NCBI RefSeq assembly: GCF_001420595.1
Contig: NZ_LJIX01000006.1
Coordinates: forward strand, 2,341,058-2,405,057
Direction: 5' to 3'
DNA: 64,000 bases
Origin: Cytobacillus solani
GTDB taxonomy: Bacteria > Bacillota > Bacilli > Bacillales > Cytobacillaceae
Part shown: piece by piece, positions 61,575 to 64,000 of the stretch
How positions within the stretch are numbered: position 1 is the stretch's first letter
How the letters are laid out: the number at the start of each line of letters is the position of its first letter
Position numbers and translations under genes: made by a program
The notes under the pieces: generated by a model
Seen by the model: the letters and a program-made list of their open reading frames with translations, nothing else
Database searches by the model: none
Told to the model about the DNA's origin: nothing

Positions 61575-62825
61575 TTACGAGAAACTCGGGAACGACAGAG
61601 TAATGGATGTGCCAATATCGATTTCGCTTATTACAGTTACTGTACCCTTCATGCTTTCTACAATTCGATAAACAACCATCATTCCTAAGCCTGTCCCTTT
61701 TTGCCCCTTTAATGAGAAATATGGCTCCCCAAGTCTAGCAATATGTTCAGGCTTCATGCCATGTCCGGTATCGGTTATTTTTATATGGATACGACCACGG
61801 TTTTCAAACGTTTGGATTGTTAACATGCCTCCTTCTGGCATTGCTTCAATGCTGTTTTTAACAATATTTAGTAATACTTGGTGGAACTTATGGGGATCCC
61901 CTTTAATCGAACCCGCATGTTGAAAAAAAGATTCTATATCTACATTTTGCTTTAAAGTAAGCGGGCGTAGAATATCGTGACACTTATTGATTTCCTTTTC
62001 AATGTTCATTAAACATTCTTCATTTGAGTGTGGCTTAGCAAAGGTTAGATAATCATTTATGATGTCAGAAGCCCGATTGGCTTCTTCAATAGCAAACATG
62101 GCATATGATTTACTTTTCTCATTTGTATGCTCGCTTTCCCCTATTAGTTGTAGAAAGCCGATAACGGCAGTTAGCGGGTTTCTTACTTCATGACTGATAC
62201 TAGCTGCTAAATGACTGACAATTTCCATTTTCTCGAATTTCATTGCCTCGAGCTGTAATACAAATGCAGTTCTGAGGATCTCTGCAAGATACGTTACAAA
62301 AAAGGTAGAAATGACTAAAATAATGCTATAAATTGCAAATTCCGTAAGGTCGTGAAAACCATATAATAATGCAGGGGTCAAATAGCCTATGACTGCATAT
62401 CCAATGGAAAATATAGATACAATGCTTAATTTAGTCCAAAGTGACTTTTTTACATAGATCGGTGAGATCATGAAAATACCAATTGTTGAAATAATTATTA
62501 GAAACAAAGATAACCAAAACCCATCTCCGCCAAGAATAAATCGAATAGTTAGGAGAAAAATTCCTAATCCAATTGTTATACGTTTCCCGCCATATAAACC
62601 ACCTAGAAGAAATGGGACAAACCGTAAATCATAAATAAAACCATGTCCTACTGAAACAGATAATTGCAGGCAGATGACAATTAGCGTACAAATGATAAAA
62701 ACAAAATAAAAGTTCCATACTGAGGATTGAATAAATTTATTTTTGTGTAATAATAGCATATTTGTAAGTAAAACGAAAATAAGAATAAAGAGAAGATTAA
62801 TAAGCAAGCCGTTCATCATTTCCAT
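61575..62825 (-). CDS. KinB-like sensor histidine kinase
   Basis: 416 residues. Six membrane helices of the 5TMR_LYT type (LRFVPFLLGGLYGGKRITIGLG) fill the first 190, then HisKA with phosphorylated His212 in HLAASISHEVRNPLTAVIGFLQL. HATPase_c follows, with the N box KFHQVLLNIVKNSIEAMPEGG, G1 DTGHGM, F box EPYFSLK and G2 GTGLGMM. The layout and length match B. subtilis KinB, which feeds the sporulation phosphorelay. No response regulator lies beside it, as expected for an orphan sporulation kinase. The ATG at 62825 has GGGAG 8 nt upstream. Confidence 0.88.
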   Translation of the reverse strand: MEMMNGLLINLLFILIFVLLTNMLLLHKNKFIQSSVWNFYFVFIICTLIVICLQLSVSVGHGFIYDLRFVPFLLGGLYGGKRITIGLGIFLLTIRFILGGDGFWLSLFLIIISTIGIFMISPIYVKKSLWTKLSIVSIFSIGYAVIGYLTPALLYGFHDLTEFAIYSIILVISTFFVTYLAEILRTAFVLQLEAMKFEKMEIVSHLAASISHEVRNPLTAVIGFLQLIGESEHTNEKSKSYAMFAIEEANRASDIINDYLTFAKPHSNEECLMNIEKEINKCHDILRPLTLKQNVDIESFFQHAGSIKGDPHKFHQVLLNIVKNSIEAMPEGGMLTIQTFENRGRIHIKITDTGHGMKPEHIARLGEPYFSLKGQKGTGLGMMVVYRIVESMKGTVTVISEIDIGTSITLSFPSFS

Positions 62826-62939
62826 CGGGCACACTCCCTGTGTCACAAAAACCTTTCTCTTATTTTACGTTTATATTCTATATTTTGGCAAGATTAGGAT
62901 TTGTTTGAATTATTATTTATTGAATAATAAATTCTTTTA

Positions 62940-63812
62940 TTAAGTTAGAACCTCATTCATTTGACTGTTCTGGCAAATAGTTGTTTGACGGATCCATTTT
63001 GTTGCCACCCATTTCTCCCCAGTTATAACGGGAATACTGCTATGTAAAGACATCCGATCCACTTGACCATGACTATTACCATAATGGAAATAAACAGCCG
63101 TTCCCTTTTTAGGAACGATAGATAATCCGACTTTTGGAAAAATCGTTTCACCGCCTGCCCCTACATCATTTAAATAGATTAAGAATGTTGCGATCCGTTG
63201 TCCACCTTTATCCATATCAATTTGATTGGCAGGAAAGTAATCAAAATGGGCCTTATATTCCTCGCCAATGTTATAGTTCAACACTTGAAGGCCCTCTCCG
63301 TGATTAAGCGGGTGACTCGTTATTTCTTCTATTCTTCTTTCAATCGTGGCAATAAGATTTGTTTCATTTAAATGATAATAGGCACCTTTGCTCGTTCTTC
63401 CAGGTACCGCTTTTTTTTCTCCTGTTATTGGGTCGATAATTTCTGAAGGTTGAAGTCGATTCGTTGATAAATGAATTAACTGGTCACATTCTTCTATACT
63501 TAGTACATTATCAAGATAAATGATGCATGGCTTGTCCATTTTCAAAAGCACCTTAACTTCTCGGTCAGTTGTTGTTATAATATTTCCCCTTTTTGCTATT
63601 TCAATAGATTCATACATATATGGGCTTTGATTGCCATCAACGGTTTTTAAAGATTGATTGTTTAAGATACGTAACATTGTTAAATAGGCAAAATCTTGGT
63701 CGAATCCTTTCTTAACCATAGCAGCAACAATTGATTCAGGATTTACACCGCTTTTTAATGTTTGTAGAATCCAGTCCTTCAGTTCATTTGAAATGCGGGT
63801 AATCTTTTCCAT
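62940..63812 (-). CDS. 2OG-Fe(II) oxygenase, prolyl 4-hydroxylase-like
   Basis: 290 residues. An N-terminal helical part of about 90 residues (LKDWILQTLKSGVNPESIVAAMVKKGFDQDFAYLTMLRIL) is followed by a P4H-type double-stranded beta helix: iron ligands His189 and Asp191 in AHFDYF and His257 in MSLHSSIPV, and Lys267 in GEKWVATKW for 2-oxoglutarate. It resembles the Bacillus anthracis-type P4H, which hydroxylates proline in collagen-like or other proteins. No collagen-like target gene is visible here. The ATG at 63812 is preceded by AAGGAGAAT. Confidence 0.88.
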   Translation of the reverse strand: MEKITRISNELKDWILQTLKSGVNPESIVAAMVKKGFDQDFAYLTMLRILNNQSLKTVDGNQSPYMYESIEIAKRGNIITTTDREVKVLLKMDKPCIIYLDNVLSIEECDQLIHLSTNRLQPSEIIDPITGEKKAVPGRTSKGAYYHLNETNLIATIERRIEEITSHPLNHGEGLQVLNYNIGEEYKAHFDYFPANQIDMDKGGQRIATFLIYLNDVGAGGETIFPKVGLSIVPKKGTAVYFHYGNSHGQVDRMSLHSSIPVITGEKWVATKWIRQTTICQNSQMNEVLT

Positions 63813-63911
63813 AACAGATTCTCCTTATTGTTGAAATTGTTTTTATATTTTTATTATAGAACTTTTCCAGACTTTCTGAAACAACTTGTAAATTTAGGAA
63901 TATGAATAAAA

Positions 63912-63938
63912 ATGGCCAACTAGATAACTAGTTGACCT
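63912..63938 (-). terminator. Terminator from a gene beyond the right edge
   Basis: GGCCAACTAG (63914-63923) pairs with CTAGTTGACC (63928-63937) with one mismatch; ATTTTTAT follows on the minus strand. It would end a minus-strand transcript entering from the right. The last 62 bases show no recognisable gene. Confidence 0.65.
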
Positions 63939-64000
63939 AAAAAAAATATTATAAATGCTAAATCTCCATTTCCTTCCTGTAAGAGCTTGCTGCATTGTAA

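Overview
The window looks like a chromosomal segment of a spore-forming, low-GC Bacillaceae (Bacillus sensu lato). Supporting signs are strong AGGAGG-type ribosome binding sites, frequent TTG/GTG starts, a B. subtilis-type rbsRKDACB operon, CotF-like coat proteins, a KinB-like sporulation kinase, sporulenol-type triterpene cyclase, RNase J, DinB, DUF3231 and DUF6376 proteins. No rRNA, tRNA, CRISPR array, transposase or phage gene was recognised.

Layout. 1-2032: an unusually GC-rich pair, a CPBP membrane protease followed by the N-terminal part of a ComP-like sensor kinase that runs off the left edge. 2501-5160: an alpha/beta hydrolase, then a BpsA-SpeD fusion for polyamine synthesis. Its ~245-nt leader has a terminator and a mutually exclusive antiterminator, so it looks like a riboswitch. 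5772-9016: a quinone/aromatic stress cassette (MarR, ring-cleaving dioxygenase, luciferase-like monooxygenase, FMN reductase). 9163-14268: DUF4256, a GntR-ABC transporter with a frameshifted permease, DUF2243-CtaG, and three gene remnants. 14571-20806: an accessory stretch of small kinases, VOC, DUF3231, small membrane proteins and a nitroreductase.

21166-29130: CYP152 peroxygenase, glycosyltransferase, two coat proteins, a Fur-box methyltransferase, aminopeptidase P, proline iminopeptidase and a guanylate-kinase-like protein. 29179-34924: ribose uptake and phosphorylation (rbs) with a LacI operator and a cre site. 35284-39061: a DUF3298-type protein and a glycerate cassette (two hydroxyacid dehydrogenases around a glycerate kinase). 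39180-45520: a stand-alone RNase J, a CmpB-like membrane protein, a DUF438/hemerythrin/PAS sensor, a lipoprotein and a TetM-like GTPase.

45668-50253: DinB, a TetR-SDR pair sharing one operator motif, an unknown protein, a GH18 hydrolase, then a 52-bp tandem repeat. 50657-57508: a membrane/envelope cluster (RDD, SpoIIM-like, DUF58, MoxR, DUF4350, DUF4129, 6-TM protein). 57633-63812: triterpene cyclase, DUF2515, CBO0543-like, rhodanese, KinB-like kinase and a prolyl-4-hydroxylase-like enzyme.

The strongest candidate for something undescribed is the structured leader of the BpsA-SpeD gene (about 5405-5161, minus strand). An 11-bp closing helix competes with a 12-bp antiterminator for the same strand, and a perfect intrinsic terminator follows.
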